In this document: positions 45,508 through 57,448 of the stretch, in pieces
Layout: each line of letters starts with the position of its first letter
Position numbering within the stretch: the stretch's first letter is position 1
NCBI GenBank assembly: GCA_027946555.1
Contig: JAPEVC010000221.1
Span: forward strand, 1-57,448
Source of the DNA: Gnomoniopsis sp. IMI 355080
Taxonomy: Eukaryota > Ascomycota > Sordariomycetes > Diaporthales > Gnomoniaceae
Reading direction: 5' to 3'
DNA: 57,448 nt
The notes under the pieces: model-generated
The model's database searches: none
Seen by the model: the letters and a program-made list of their open reading frames with translations, nothing else
Told to the model about the DNA's origin: nothing
Program-made: the position numbers and the translations under genes

Positions 45508-47235
45508 ATGTCTGCCGCCGTTGTCATCCCGATGGTTCCGACCGAGCTGGGGGCTGAGTGCCTACCGCTGCCTGAAAGCCGCCCTAACTCTCCCACCAAC
45601 ATTGAAGAGCCTGCTGCAACTGCTCTCGCCACCAGCGCTCAGACCGAAGTGATTTCGTCGGTCACTGTGCAGACGCATGGGGCCGCCAAAGACGTAGAGC
45701 CAGCGGCCGATGCTGATGGCAGCGAGACCAACCGACACGTCACTGATGTTAACGCCAACAGCCCTGCCAATGGGCCCAAGGTCGAGGTTGACGCCGCCAC
45801 CATCGATGGTGCTGCCACCAAGACCAGCGATCCCGAGCAATCTGTTGGTCCCGCTGACCCTAAGCGTAAGTCTTTGTCATCTCCCGGTCTGCACATCGTC
45901 TTTCGCTGACTTCTGACGCCAGACATGGATCCCAACGACACTGAGAACAACGGTAACGTCTCGAAGACTTTCTTCACGAGCGAGCTCAGAAGTAACTCGA
46001 GCCCTGTCTACGAGCAAGGCAGGATTAGCCTGAAATTCAGCGAGCTGTCTGATCTGTTCGTCAAGACAACCGATGCCAATGGTCGCGTCTACATCTTCGA
46101 AGTTCACAGCGCCACCCTTGAGGCCGCGTCGACTGTCTTTTATAACATGATCTACACAAGCAACACCCGTGGCAACAAGGAGGTCTGGATATGGGAGCTC
46201 CAGGACAGCGTCATCGGTCTGAAAGTCATGTTTTCCCTGCTACATCTCAACTACCGCGCTGCGCTTTTCTCAAGAGACCCCAATTCGCACCAAGTCTATG
46301 AGGTCCTGCGCGTTCTTGCCAAATATGGCATCAGAGATGAAGCCTTCCACCCCTTCGTCAAGTCTTGGGTTGCGGGGTTCCGAAATGGACTGGACAAGAC
46401 TCAGCTTACCCACCTGGAGCGTTTGTATACTTCTCACAAGCTCGGAGATTTCAAGACCTTGAAGGGCTCTATCCGTAAAGTTGCTCATGATGTTGAGGTT
46501 GACGAGGATGGCTCTATGCTTCTTGACAAGAAGCCTATCCAGGAGGTCGTTCCGATCACCGACGAGCTTGTCACAAACGTCCGAGCCGTTCGCACTGAAG
46601 ACCTGAAAGACATTCTTGAACCTCTGATCATCGCCTACGAGACTCTCATGGGAGATGCCAACGATCATGAACTCGCCGATTTTTGCAGGTCAACTGATGG
46701 TCATGATGAGTGCAACGAGAAGCTTCTGGGATCTTTGCTTGGCAATCTCCGCCGACAAAAGCTGCGTCCTCTTCCGACTCCTTCTACTTACACTGGCAGT
46801 GTTGGCGCTCTCGCAGTAAAGGTGTCCCAGATGGACATTCGTGGACTCATCGTCCCAAATCTGGAGCCCCACAAGCAGCGCCACGGCAGGTGCAAGCTAG
46901 GCCAGGACGACGTCGCCAGACACCTATTGGAGTGCAAAGCTTACGTTCCTATCTATGACGACCTGGTTGAGCAAATTGTCGTCACTATCAAGCGAGTTGG
47001 AACCAACAAGACCGATAAGGATGACTTCATGGACTACATGGATGTTTTCAATGAGGCCTGCACCAAATACGACGAAGGATTCCTTCATGACGACTGGGGC
47101 TGGGACGACGACGTGAAGTCTGAAGGCAGTATGTCGCTGTCCCCAACGGAAGATTCCAGTTTTGCCGAAGACAGTGACTCCAAGGAGGGAAAGGGTTCGC
47201 CAGACCTCACCATCTCAGCCAATAGTGCTACTTGA
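45508..47235 (+). CDS. BTB/POZ-domain protein
   Basis: Probable adaptor or nuclear protein using a BTB fold for dimerisation. Exons are 45508-45865 and 45923-47235, giving 556 residues. Residues 1 to about 150 are low-complexity, rich in Ala, Glu, Thr and Pro. The BTB-like domain lies at about 155-232: L-S-D-L-F-V-K-T-T-D, then V-H-S-A-T-L-E-A-A-S-T-V-F-Y-N-M-I-Y, then K-E-V-W-I-W-E-L. The order (D-L-x-V, H-S-x-x-L-x-x-x-S, F) matches fungal BTB proteins. The following part is helical with no recognised BACK or kelch domain. The C-terminus is acidic and Ser-rich. No zinc finger is seen. The intron splice makes P-A-D-P-K-H-M-D-P-N. The internal ATG at 45925 could start a short form that still contains the BTB domain. 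Confidence 0.82.
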
Positions 47236-47431
47236 GGCTTTAGCGGTATGGACATTTGACCTTGATGCTCAGTGAGTGTCCTGGTCTGGTCAATGTGTGA
47301 GGTTCTTCTGTAACATTCTATAGCATTCCACCGTAAAGAACAGAATGTGTTGCTCTCAACTTTCAGTGGCAACTGTAAAGATAGCGGATTGCCGTCTGAG
47401 GGTTCTTTCTCGGACCAGTGCGAAGGATAGA

Positions 47432-47441
47432 TACCTAGGTA
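47432..47441. repeat. Dispersed palindrome TACCTAGGTA, perfect copy
   Basis: Perfect copy about 200 bases downstream of the BTB stop codon. Confidence 0.7.
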
Positions 47442-50400
47442 TGTTTGGCGACGTCAATGTTGGACAGTGCTGCAAAATCACGGACAAAAAGGGAGGTTGG
47501 AATGAGTGAAACAACAGATGGAAGGGATTTTTGAACTTGATGTTTGTCCTGAAACTACATTTACGACAACTGTCCATAGAAAATGTTGAGTCTTTCTCAA
47601 GGAGTCAAAATTATGACCGTATGTTGATCTGCTGATGGGCCAAAGAGTACTTCCTCCGCCACCTTCACAATCACCGCTGCCACCGACGCTGCCGTCGCAA
47701 GCTGCACAAGCTTGACAGGTGATGTTATTACCTTTTCGGACGCTGGTACTACGGCCTGGTCCTGTTACCGTCCTCTTCCGAAATTTTCAATGAGTTACTG
47801 GAGAACACTTCGTTCATAGTCACCAGTTTGCGATTAATTGAGCATATGCACATGAAAAGCCTGGCTCGAACATGCGCGCGTACGCGATCGCAGATAGGCA
47901 GCAGGGACTACTCCTCACACCTTTTGAACCTGATGGAAGAAGTTATACAACGTAGTAAACTAAGATCTACGATCCTTACTGTAGTTCTCCTCTGAAGGGT
48001 GGAAGTCAAAAGATGTGCGCCTTATTTTCGGTGCTGTCAGCCTCGTCACAGAGTGCAGGTTCGAGCGTGTAAGATGATTGGCGAGCCTCGCTTACTCATT
48101 CTGATCCATGCAACCTGGATCCTTGACGTTCAACTGCTGCCAAGCGGCCAAAGCATAATCTTACGAAAGACAAGTATTTGGACTTGTCCATTTCTCGGGA
48201 ACTCATGATATTTTATGAGCTGTATACATCGTTAAATCACAGCGTAATATGCTCGCAGTGGTATTGGGTCGATGGCGCTGTGGGCTGTACGACCTCTTGT
48301 TCCTTCTGATCTTCTTCAAGATGACTAAGCTTGAATCCAATTATCTGCAACTTCTCGCGATATTCTGGAGATGTGTCAATGTAACATGTCGTACTCGGGG
48401 CGCGGTTGGCCTCGAAACTACGCTGTCTTTCATTTTCCGAAATCGGTGTGCGTGGGTGCCCCCCGGCCGGGAAAGAGTTTACTTTTCCCTGCCTAGACCT
48501 CGTGGCCGAGCTCTTGGGTCAACCTTGGAACTTGCTTGGTCTTTGCAATGCAAACCGGTCTGGACCAGTCAGAAAGGTTGAGGTCCTCTCATGTGGTTTA
48601 TAGTTCCTACCTTTGCGACTACACACTCCATGCTATTCTTCAAGGGCCGTGAAATAGATGCACAGAACATGATGCCGATTTGTATGTCTGCTGTAGACTT
48701 GATGAAAACCGCCTGAGTGGCAACCCCTGTCTATCTGGTACATTTCGGGAAGGTCGGAGGTATTCGCAAGATTACCAAATGGCGAGGCCGGGAAGGCGGG
48801 CTCAATGGCAGGCCCGTACGTGGGAACTTTGAGTTGAACGCCCGCGGGTACACTCAGGGAAATTCGCTACATTTCTATTTCGTTCTGGGGCGCAGCAAGG
48901 ATCCTGAATGATCTGCGTAGACCAGTGACAGGCTTACCTTGGTAGATGGAGTGTCGAAGCTAGTGCACGAAGAGCCGGGGACTTGTTGGGGGGCGTTGGA
49001 TCCAGTGAGCTCATCTTATCTTTTCAGCAGGGTGAGGGCTTTCGCGGGGCTCGTTGAATGGCTTGATATCCGAATTATTTTTGATCCTTCGAAAATGATA
49101 AGGGGGCCTCGTGTTCAATGTGCGACAATGTGTTCATTGGCGTCCGGGCCTATCACAAGTAGGGCATAGCGAACTCGAGGCAATATGGCGAATTCGAGCG
49201 ATAAACTTTCAAGGCGTTGCAAATCAGCATAGAGTAGTAACGGAACATCGTTTCTGAGGTGGTTGAACTCTATTTCCTCTGTACGCATTTCACTGGACTC
49301 GCGTCAAGGCACCGGCTGCTAAGTTTTCCAAGCAAGGATTGCCGCCGTAATGCGAATTCTAGTTTCTGCTTCTCGGTGGTCTCGGTGGTGGCCCTGCAGG
49401 CACCTGACTGGTGAGACTAATTCCTTGACACAGCTACCGCCATGGTCTACGCAAACCATGGGGCAATGCCCACCAAACTCCAATACGTTGTCGGGTCGCG
49501 GATGCGTAAATCTGTCCATCCGTCAGATCAAGGATCCAGAAATCGCGTAGATCATGTGACGTTGGCGATGCTTACTGGTCCGCCTCGTTTCTGGATGCAC
49601 GCGGGCGGGTAATCGACAGGTCCCACACCGGGGCCTGGGCATACGCAGTTCCTATACGACAAGGTGAGGCTGTGCATTGATATCAGATACACTACGGACG
49701 TACAAAAGAGCCACTTCATCCGATCGTTCCGAGTAAAGTATTCGAGCAAGATACCATGTAAACAGCGGGCCGGAACCTACCTGACCCACCTGAGAAGTCT
49801 TTCTATCGTCATTACGACGTGTCGCCCATCTTGCAAGCCAAGCTTTGGCGCTTTGTCGCTGTACGGACGCAAAGATCAGCAGCGTCAGTCAGCTTTTGAG
49901 ACGCGAAACACGGCGGACGGCGGGCTTCTCGGGGGCCAACGCCCCTCCGGCATCCCGCCGAGTCCGCAGGACTAAGGTACCGGACCCCCGGGTACGTTCG
50001 GGCACTTCGGCAACATGTGTACGCTTGCAACTGTGACGTTATGGTGATCCATCCTCCCATAGCGGCTGAGCAGACGCGTCTGTTGCTCACGGTAGTGCCC
50101 ACCACTCGTGCAGCTTGGCGTACTACTATGTCGCGTTACTGTCGGGCGCGAATCGCGTGTGTGCTGGTCTGGAAGAAGTAGGAGGGAGCTTTTGCTCCGG
50201 GGGAAACCAGCGGACGGACGGCGGCCTTGTCTGAGCGCGTTTGCTCAGATTTCTATAGATTATGGAAGGTTTTTGCGCACAACTGAGTCAACGTTAAAAA
50301 GGCATGCAGCTCGGTTCCATCCGCTCGGGAGGGTTCACGGTTCGGTCGCCAATCGGTCGCCGGGCCTTGGGGGCGGCCTTAGGCCTGCACGGGGAAATAC

Positions 50401-52457
50401 TGAGCGACGGACGCGTTGCAAAAGGGGGCGTGTCATTTCATTTCTCAATATTCCGACGCATGCGGAATGAGTAGGTCTAATCTAGATTTCGGAACCCCGT
50501 AGGCGGCGTCGGTAACGAGACCCGCTGGGATTGTAACCTCAAGCTTCCTAGGACCCGTATAAAGAAGAAAAAGAGGGTCGTGGAAACTGGGTCGCAATAC
50601 CTAGGTTTGCACAGGCCGCATTGTGCGGCGACAAGGGGCCGTGGAAAACTGCGATCTGGGAAGTTTACACTTTGTAGACATGCCCTGTGTATCACGATGA
50701 CGCCATGGCAAAGGCTTCTGTGATCTTCTTTACTATCGTACTGACTCGGTGACTTTGACTTTTCCAATCGCGTCGCCCAGCAGAAGGAGAGCGCAAAGGC
50801 AGCGGGCCGTGCCTTGGTTGTTGAATGGGCTCACGGGGCAGGCACGGGGCAGGCGTGCTTGCGGACGTTGCGGGCTGATCGGGGGCCCTGTACTTACAGA
50901 GCCGAGAAGTTTTGGCGGGGTATCGGAGAGAAGCAAGACCCCGACGTTCATCCGCTCGATACTGATGTTTTAGCCCCTTCCGAGCCGAGGCTTACGGCGG
51001 CCGCACGGCTCACCCCGGCATGTTGTTGTTGTTATTGTTGCGTTTGAACTGCATCTGGCTGCAGATGTTTTAAGCGATGGGGACGCGAGAGTCAATTGCA
51101 GCGTGACACTGCATGTCCTGGGTAGATCTTTCGCCAAGCCTTGTCCACCGTGGTCAGGGCCCGAATCGTCAAGATCGAATTGCTTGTTGACCAGCAACGT
51201 TTCACGTCAGCCGCATCCACAGCCGGGTCCGCCAAGTGTGTGGACCTCCTGTTTTGCTAATTTTCCTACTAATAAGGATGCTTTACACCGAGCACACCGA
51301 CCAGGGTGAGACTTTGCTCGCAGTAGATCCGATGGAAATACTTATCTTCTACTCGAAAGTGAATTCACAAAGTAGGCCAAGGAGGGTTCTCCGAGCCTCT
51401 GGATCTCGGATAGGCTTTCCCAAATAAATAGCATGTGATATCGTGGTCCACGCAGCTTGATATACTTAGGTTGGCTGCTAATTGCAACGGTTTCTCGCCC
51501 TTATTAGACGAACTGGCATTGCTCCTTATCGATATCAGTAGGTACCTTTCTTGGGATTCTACATAGTACGTATAAACATGATTCTGTGTAGTACCTATTT
51601 TGTACCCCCAGTGTGCAAGCCCGACAGTTCCGCAGAACTTGATCATGATTAACAGGCCCATCCAGTCGCTGCCAGGCTGATCTGACATGGCAGCCACGAG
51701 GTGCAGATGCAGGTGCAGGTGCAGATGCTTTTTCTCGGGGTCTCGGTCTTCTCCGACGGGGCGGACTGCAGGACGGTCATAGTAGCAATTCCTTCCAACG
51801 GCGTTGTTGTTTAGCAGCCTACCGGCCCTACGATGTACTAAGTGATTGGGGGCTGCCTTGGGCTGCTTGGCTTGGGGCTGTCTTCTCTGTAGCACTGTCC
51901 ATTGATGACCCGTGCAACCAGGATCCAGCTCCCCCTGCGTGACCCCTATATCCCTGCATCCCTGTCTTTGGATGTTGAATATTTGTGCTCTGGGTCCGCC
52001 ACTCACGAATGCGAATACGCCGGGCCGACCAGATTTGATAAAGGACCTTTTCTCCTTTCAGCAGCCTTGAAGCCGCATGGCTTAAGGCTTGCACAATCTT
52101 CCTCTTCGAGGCCTATCCGTGTCTTGAGTAGAAGCTGTCTTGTACAACTTCGTGCTGTGCGACTCCAAAGCCAGCGTCTCGTTGCCTAGGTCGAGACCAA
52201 ACTCTCCTAGCCCGGCAGCACACTACAACGTGCTGACCCGCTGGGCGATCCGCAGTTTTCATTCCTCGACATTATCTTGCACCACTGTCTTACCCCATTG
52301 TCCTAACCCGCCTTTGGATTGGTTGGTATGTCTTCACGCAGATTCGAAGTACACAAAGCCAACGACTGGTGGAAGTCATGCAGCGGCCGTTGTATATTGT
52401 ATCGAACTAACAAGCTGCTGACAGGTAATAAAATAAGCCCACGGAAATACCAATCTG

Positions 52458-52464
52458 TCCGCGG
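52458..52464 (+). promoter_or_regulatory. PDRE-like site in the ABC transporter leader/promoter
   Basis: TCCGCGG, seven of eight bases of the pleiotropic drug response element TCCGYGGA, 92 bases before the ATG of the ABC transporter. It contains the palindrome CCGCGG, which zinc-cluster regulators often bind. Chance occurrence is possible. Confidence 0.3.
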
Positions 52465-52555
52465 CCTCCTATTGATCCCGAGAAACGTACGTGGCGTTTC
52501 TGCCCCGGCGCCTTCATCATAATCATAATCTTGGCTTCGCCCATCGTTGCCCACC

Positions 52556-55500
52556 ATGTCTTTCACCGGAACTGGTGCCTTTGGCAACTATGACCGGACG
52601 GCCCAGCAAACCGGCGCAGCCCTCCGAAGGACTACCTCGCGCGACGTCGACGGAGAGGCTCCTCGCCGGCCCTCTTTTGCTTCTATTCGAGCTCCCTCTG
52701 CTCGCCGGCCCTCTATTGCCTCTCTGCGCCCTCGCGCCTCCAAGGCCGATCTCCCGAAGGGCGACATGCCTCACAAGACGGACGACGCTATGGAGGACGA
52801 GCAGAAGCCCACAAACGAAGAGACACCCTCTGACAACCAAGCTTCCATTGAAAGCCCCAATAATGACACTACCACAACATTAGCCGACGAGAAGGCCAAG
52901 GAAACGGTTTCCAGGCACTCGACGAGTGAGGAGGAGTTCCAGGATACCATGACTGACGCCGAAGCTATGAGAACCGAAAGAGTCCAGAGTCTTGCCCGCG
53001 AATACTCGCACGCGTCGGGCGTCCATGGCCAGAATCCATTCGACCCGCACTCCGACGACCCGGACAGTCCATTGAACCCCGCGAGCGAGAAATTCAGTGC
53101 ACGCGCTTGGGCCAAGGCCATTTATGAGATGGTGTCTCGCGAGGGTGCATCTTTTAGGACCAGCGGTGTGGCCTTTCAAAACTTGAATGTTTATGGTTTT
53201 GGAGCCGGTACCGATTTTCAAAAGGATGTCGCAAACGTCTGGGTGGATGTAGCAGAGTCTCTTCGCGGCCTGTTTGGAGGCAAAAGGCAGAGGAGAATAG
53301 ACATTCTGCGCCAGTTTGACGGAATCGTCAATCCGGGTGAAATGTTGGTGGCGTTGGGCCCACCCGGATCGGGATGCAGTACGTTTCTGAAGACCATCGC
53401 CGGTGAGATGAACGGTATCCACGTCGAGGACAACGCGTATCTCAACTACCAGGGCGTCTCATCGGAGGAGATGCACGGTCAGCACCGTGGCGAGTGTATC
53501 TACACGGCCGAGGTGGATGTGCATTTTCCCATGTTGACGGTTGGCGATACCCTCACCTTTGCAGCCAGGGCTCGTGCGCCACGTGAAATCCCGGGCGGTG
53601 TACCAAAGAATGTGTTTACGAACCATCTTCGCGACGTCGTGATGGCCATGTTCGGCATTTCTCACACCATCAACACCCGTGTCGGGAACGAATATGTGCG
53701 TGGTGTATCGGGTGGAGAGCGCAAGCGTGTGACTATTTCTGAGGCAACGCTGGCTGGCGCACCTCTCCAGTGCTGGGACAACTCTACGCGTGGTCTTGAC
53801 TCTGCCAACGCTATCGAGTTCTGCAAGACTTTGAGGTTACAGTCGGAGACCTATGGGAGCACCGCATGCGTGTCCATTTATCAAGCACCACAATCCGCGT
53901 ACGACCTTTTTGATAAGGCCACAGTACTCTACGAGGGGCGGCAAATCTTCTTCGGTCCTGCCAGCGAGGCCAAACAGTACTTTATTGATTTGGGCTTCGA
54001 ATGCCCGGCCCGCCAGACGACGCCCGATTTCTTAACCTCAATGACAAGTCCCTTGGAGCGAATCGTTCGCCCAGGTTTCGAGGACAAGGCCCCCAGGACG
54101 CCTGACGAATTTGCAGCTCTATGGAAGAAGAGTGATGCTTATGCCAGGCTGCAGGACCAGATCGAAGAGTACAAGGTTGCGCACCCCATCGGTGGACTGG
54201 ACGCGGAGAAATTCCGCGCCCATAAGCGTGCGCAGCAGTCCAAGAGCACCCGCGCCAAGTCGCCATTCACACTCAGTTATTGGGAGCAGGTTCAGCTGTG
54301 TCTCTGGCGTGGATTCAGGCGTCTTTTCGGCGACCCGAGTCTGACACTTGGACAGCTATTTGGAAATATGATCATGGGTCTGATCATCTCCAGCGTCTTT
54401 TTCAATATCCAACCTACCACGTCGAGTTTCTTTCAGCGTGGCGCTCTCTTGTTCTTTGCCTGTCTCATGAACGCATTTGGTTCTGCTCTCGAGGTATGAA
54501 ACCCTAGACTATTTTCTAAAGGGGGGACCATTTGGGTCTGTTCTAACAAACTCTCAGATCTTGACGTTATATGCTCAAAGACCGATTGTCGAAAAGCACG
54601 CACGCTACGCCATGTACCACCCTTCAGCTGAAGCAGTCGCCTCAATGTTGGTTGATCTACCGTACAAAGTATTGAATACCATCGTATTCAACCTGGTGCT
54701 GTATTTCATGACAAATCTACGGCGGGAACCCGGAGCGTTCTTCTTCTTCCTGCTCATCTGTTTCCTTGCGACTCTGGCTATGTCTATGATATTCCGAACT
54801 ATCGCGTCCTCATCACGAACATTATCGCAGGCAATGGTTCCAGCAGCCATCATCATTCTCGCTCTCGTCATCTTTACGGGTTTCGTCATTCCAATTGGCT
54901 ACATGTTGGACTGGTGTCGCTGGATGAACTACCTTGACCCTCTGGCGTACGCTTTCGAGGCTCTTATGGTCAATGAGTTTCACAATCGTGATTTTACATG
55001 CACAGCTTACGTGCCGAGCGAACTTATTCCCGGTTACAACAATGTCCAACCCCTCAACCACATCTGCTCCGCAGTCGGTGCCGTGGCGGGTCAGGATTTC
55101 GTCTTGGGCGACGACTACATCAACCAGTCGTTTCAGTACTACCATTCGCATAAATGGCGCAACGTTGGCATCTTGTTCGCGTTCATCTTCTTCTTCCTCA
55201 CCACTTACATGGTCACTGCCGAGCTTGTTTCGGAGAAGAAGTCTAAGGGCGAGGTTCTTCTATTCCGTCTCGGGCACAAGCCCGCTTTCATGAAGGACCA
55301 TGCGGATGACATTGAAGGGGGCAAGACTGCTGCTGGTCCTGTGGCTGCTGCTCGCAAAGGCAATGGATCGGACTCCGAAGACAAGGAAGCTGGTTTTATC
55401 GAGAAGCAGACCAGCGTCTTCCACTGGAAGGATGTCTGTTACGAAGTCAAGATCAAGAGCGAAACGAGACAAATTCTGGACCACGTGGACGGATGGGTTA

Positions 55501-57431
55501 AGCCTGGCACACTCACCGCGCTGATGGGTGTTTCAGGCGCCGGCAAGACTACTCTTCTCGATTGTTTGGCCGATCGGACTTCCATGGGCGTTATCACTGG
55601 CGACATGCTTGTCGATGGGCATCCCCGAGACCAATCATTCCAGCGCAAGACAGGTTATGTGCAACAGCAAGATCTTCACTTGCAGACAACCACCGTTCGT
55701 GAAGCTCTTAATTTTTCTGCTCTGCTCCGCCAGCCGGCACACGTGCCCCGTGCGGAAAAGCTTGCGTACGTGGATGAGGTTATTAAATTGCTGGACATGC
55801 ACGAGTATGCGGACGCTGTTGTCGGTGTGCCTGGTGAGGGTCTGAACGTCGAGCAGCGTAAGCGGCTGACTATCGGCGTGGAGCTGGCTGCGAAGCCACC
55901 ATTGTTGTTATTTGTGGATGAGCCAACTTCGGGTCTGGACTCGCAAACGAGTTGGGCCATTCTGGACCTGCTGGAGAAGCTCACCAAGAGCGGACAGGCT
56001 ATCTTGTGTACCATTCACCAGCCTTCGGTATGTCTTATCCGCCCTTGGCGATGATCTGTCATGAGGCGCATTTCACTTACTAACGGATTGTAGGCCATGC
56101 TTTTCCAGCGATTTGATCGCCTTCTCTTCCTGGCAAAGGGTGGAAAGACCGTTTACTTCGGCGACATCGGCAAAAACTCCAAGACTATGACTTCTTACTT
56201 CGAGCGTAACGGCGCACACGCGTGTCCAGCAGACGCCAACCCCGCTGAATGGATGCTTGAGGCTATCGGTGCTGCCCCTGGCTCCCACTCGGATATTAAC
56301 TGGCACCAGACTTGGAGAGATTCACCCGAGTGTGCCGAGGTCCACCAGGAACTACAGCGTCTTCAGGAGGTTGGAGCCAAAACCAATGTGGCGGACAACC
56401 CTGTGCACGACAAGACCAGCTACAAGGAATTCGCTGCTCCTCTCACCGTGCAGCTGCGCGAAGTACTTGGCCGCGTCTTCCAGCAATACTGGCGTACGCC
56501 ATCCTATATTTACTCGAAGGCGGCGCTGTGCGTGTCCATCTCGCTTTTTATCGGTCTCGTATTCCTCAATGCACCCAACTCAATTCAAGGTATCCAGAAC
56601 CAGATGTTTGCCATTTTCAACATTCTCACCGTCTTCGGCCAGCTTACACAGCAACAAATGCCCCATTTCGTGGTGCAGCGCGATCTGTATGAGGTTCGTG
56701 AGCGGCCGTCGAAAGTTTACAGTTGGAAGGTGTTCATGCTATCGCAAATTATTGTTGAACTACCCTGGAATTCGCTTATGGCTGTCCTCATGTTCGTCTG
56801 CTGGTACTATCCCGTGGGTCTGTACCGCAATGCCGAGGCAGCCGGCCAGACACACGAACGTGGCGCCCTGATCTTCCTGTTCCTTTGGGCCTTCCTGCTT
56901 TTTTCATCGACATTCACGGATCTCATCATTGCAGGCTTCGAGACTGCTGAGGCCGGCGGTAATTTTGCAAATTTGCTTTTCATGTTGTGCCTCGTCTTTT
57001 GCGGTGTGCTCGCTACGCCCGACAGCTTCCCGCACTTTTGGATCTTCATGTACCGCGTCTCGCCTTTCACCTACCTAGTGTCGGGCATGTTGTCCTCCTC
57101 GGTGGCGAATACCAACGTCGTTTGTGCCACCAACGAGCTGCTGACATTCCAGCCACCGTCGGGAGAGACTTGCGCTCAATATCTGGACCCTTACATCAGT
57201 GTCGCGGGCGGGTATTATACGGACGGAAATGCGACAAGCGATTGTCAATTCTGCAGCGTCAGTCAGTCAAACGCAGTTCTGGCCTCGACGGGAGTCTATT
57301 ACAGCGATCGATGGCGGAACTTTGGTATAATGTGGGCTTTCATCATTTTCAATATCGGTGCAGCATTGGGGCTGTACTGGTTGGCCAGAATGCCAAAGGG
57401 GAAGAAGACTGAGAAGACAAAGAAGGAGTAG
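52556..57431 (+). CDS. PDR-type full-size ABC-G transporter
   Basis: ATP-driven plasma-membrane exporter of hydrophobic compounds, often linked to azole or plant-toxin resistance. Exons are 52556-54493, 54558-56027 and 56094-57431, giving 1581 residues in the order NBD1-TMD1-NBD2-TMD2. NBD1 shows the usual PDR degeneracy: Walker A G268-P-P-G-S-G-C-S-T (Cys274 for Lys) and Walker B ending D408-N409 (Asn for Glu), with an intact signature V-S-G-G-E at 384-388. NBD2 has an intact Walker A (G970 to K976-T977) and D1100-E1101, but a degenerate signature L-N-V-E-Q at 1075. The N-terminal 150 residues are disordered and Ser-rich. I start at the ATG at 52556, in a good CCACC context. The second and third exons contain long hydrophobic TMD segments. 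The substrate is not predictable. Confidence 0.95.
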
Positions 57432-57448
57432 GTCGACCGGGTTTGGGG

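Larger units (their letters stand above)
47236..52555. other. 5.3 kb gene-free stretch before the ABC transporter
   Basis: The largest gap in the window. A perfect palindrome is at 47432 and a near-copy at 50598. A short hexamer repeat (GGTGCA/GATGCA) lies at about 51703-51727. The part from 49.6 to 51.2 kb is GC-richer, with many CGG and CCG words. A 214-codon open frame on the minus strand (51365-52006) has no ATG near its start and contains the hexamer repeat. The last part should be the promoter and long leader of the ABC transporter. Confidence 0.45.

Noticed and set aside
51703..51727. GGTGCA/GATGCA hexamer repeat as a functional element
   Set aside because: Only four to five imperfect units; easily explained as a short slippage repeat.
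51365..52006. 214-codon open frame on the minus strand upstream of the ABC transporter
   Set aside because: It opens with GTG, has no nearby ATG, includes a hexamer-repeat His-Leu stretch, and matches no family I know.
52547..52555. Upstream start for the ABC transporter
   Set aside because: It would need a TTG start; the ATG at 52556 has a good context and opens the same frame.
1..57448. CRISPR array, prokaryotic operon or phage features
   Set aside because: No regularly spaced direct repeats; genes contain spliceosomal introns, so the DNA is eukaryotic.

Overview
The window looks like nuclear DNA of a filamentous ascomycete (Pezizomycotina, most likely a Sordariomycete). The signs are short GT-AG introns of about 50-250 bases with CTAAC/CTGAC-like branch points, compact genes on both strands, a plant-polymer and protein degrading secretome (GH11 xylanase, deuterolysin, tyrosinase), and many MFS and ABC transporters. 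A palindrome, TACCTAGGTA, recurs in the spaces between genes. Sixteen protein genes are supported. All of their exon joins were worked out by hand from splice signals, reading frame and conserved motifs. No rRNA, tRNA, CRISPR array or intact transposon was recognised.

Left part (1-17.2 kb): an anion:cation-symporter type MFS permease (+), a SET-domain protein (-), a secreted deuterolysin (-), a 14-helix DHA2 MFS exporter (+) and a short secreted tyrosinase (+). They are separated by long gene-poor gaps (4.35-7.18, 8.43-11.98 and 13.8-15.8 kb).

Middle part (17.8-31.5 kb) is dense housekeeping: a mitochondrial stomatin-like SPFH protein (-), a small hydrophilic protein with a duplicated 32-residue module (+), the Golgi/endosome protein MON2 (-), the ubiquitin E2 variant MMS2 (+) starting divergently from MON2, a LYR-motif protein (+) and a Yap-like bZIP factor (-).

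Right part (32.9-57.4 kb) is more accessory: a GH11 endoxylanase (-) with a 22-base micro-exon, a two-domain SCP2-like plus alpha/beta hydrolase (-), an unrecognised multi-exon gene (+) with competing 3' splice sites, a non-RD protein kinase with a coiled-coil tail (+), a secreted six-kelch protein (+), a BTB/POZ protein (+), a 5.3 kb gene-free stretch, and a full-length PDR-type ABC transporter (+) ending 17 bases before the window edge.

The genes do not form an obvious pathway. There is no polyketide synthase, NRPS, terpene cyclase or prenyltransferase, so the transporters, tyrosinase and bZIP gene are not evidence of a metabolite cluster. The least explained parts are the gene at 37.0-39.5 kb, the repeat protein at 19.8-20.2 kb, the SCP2-hydrolase fusion and the dispersed palindrome.
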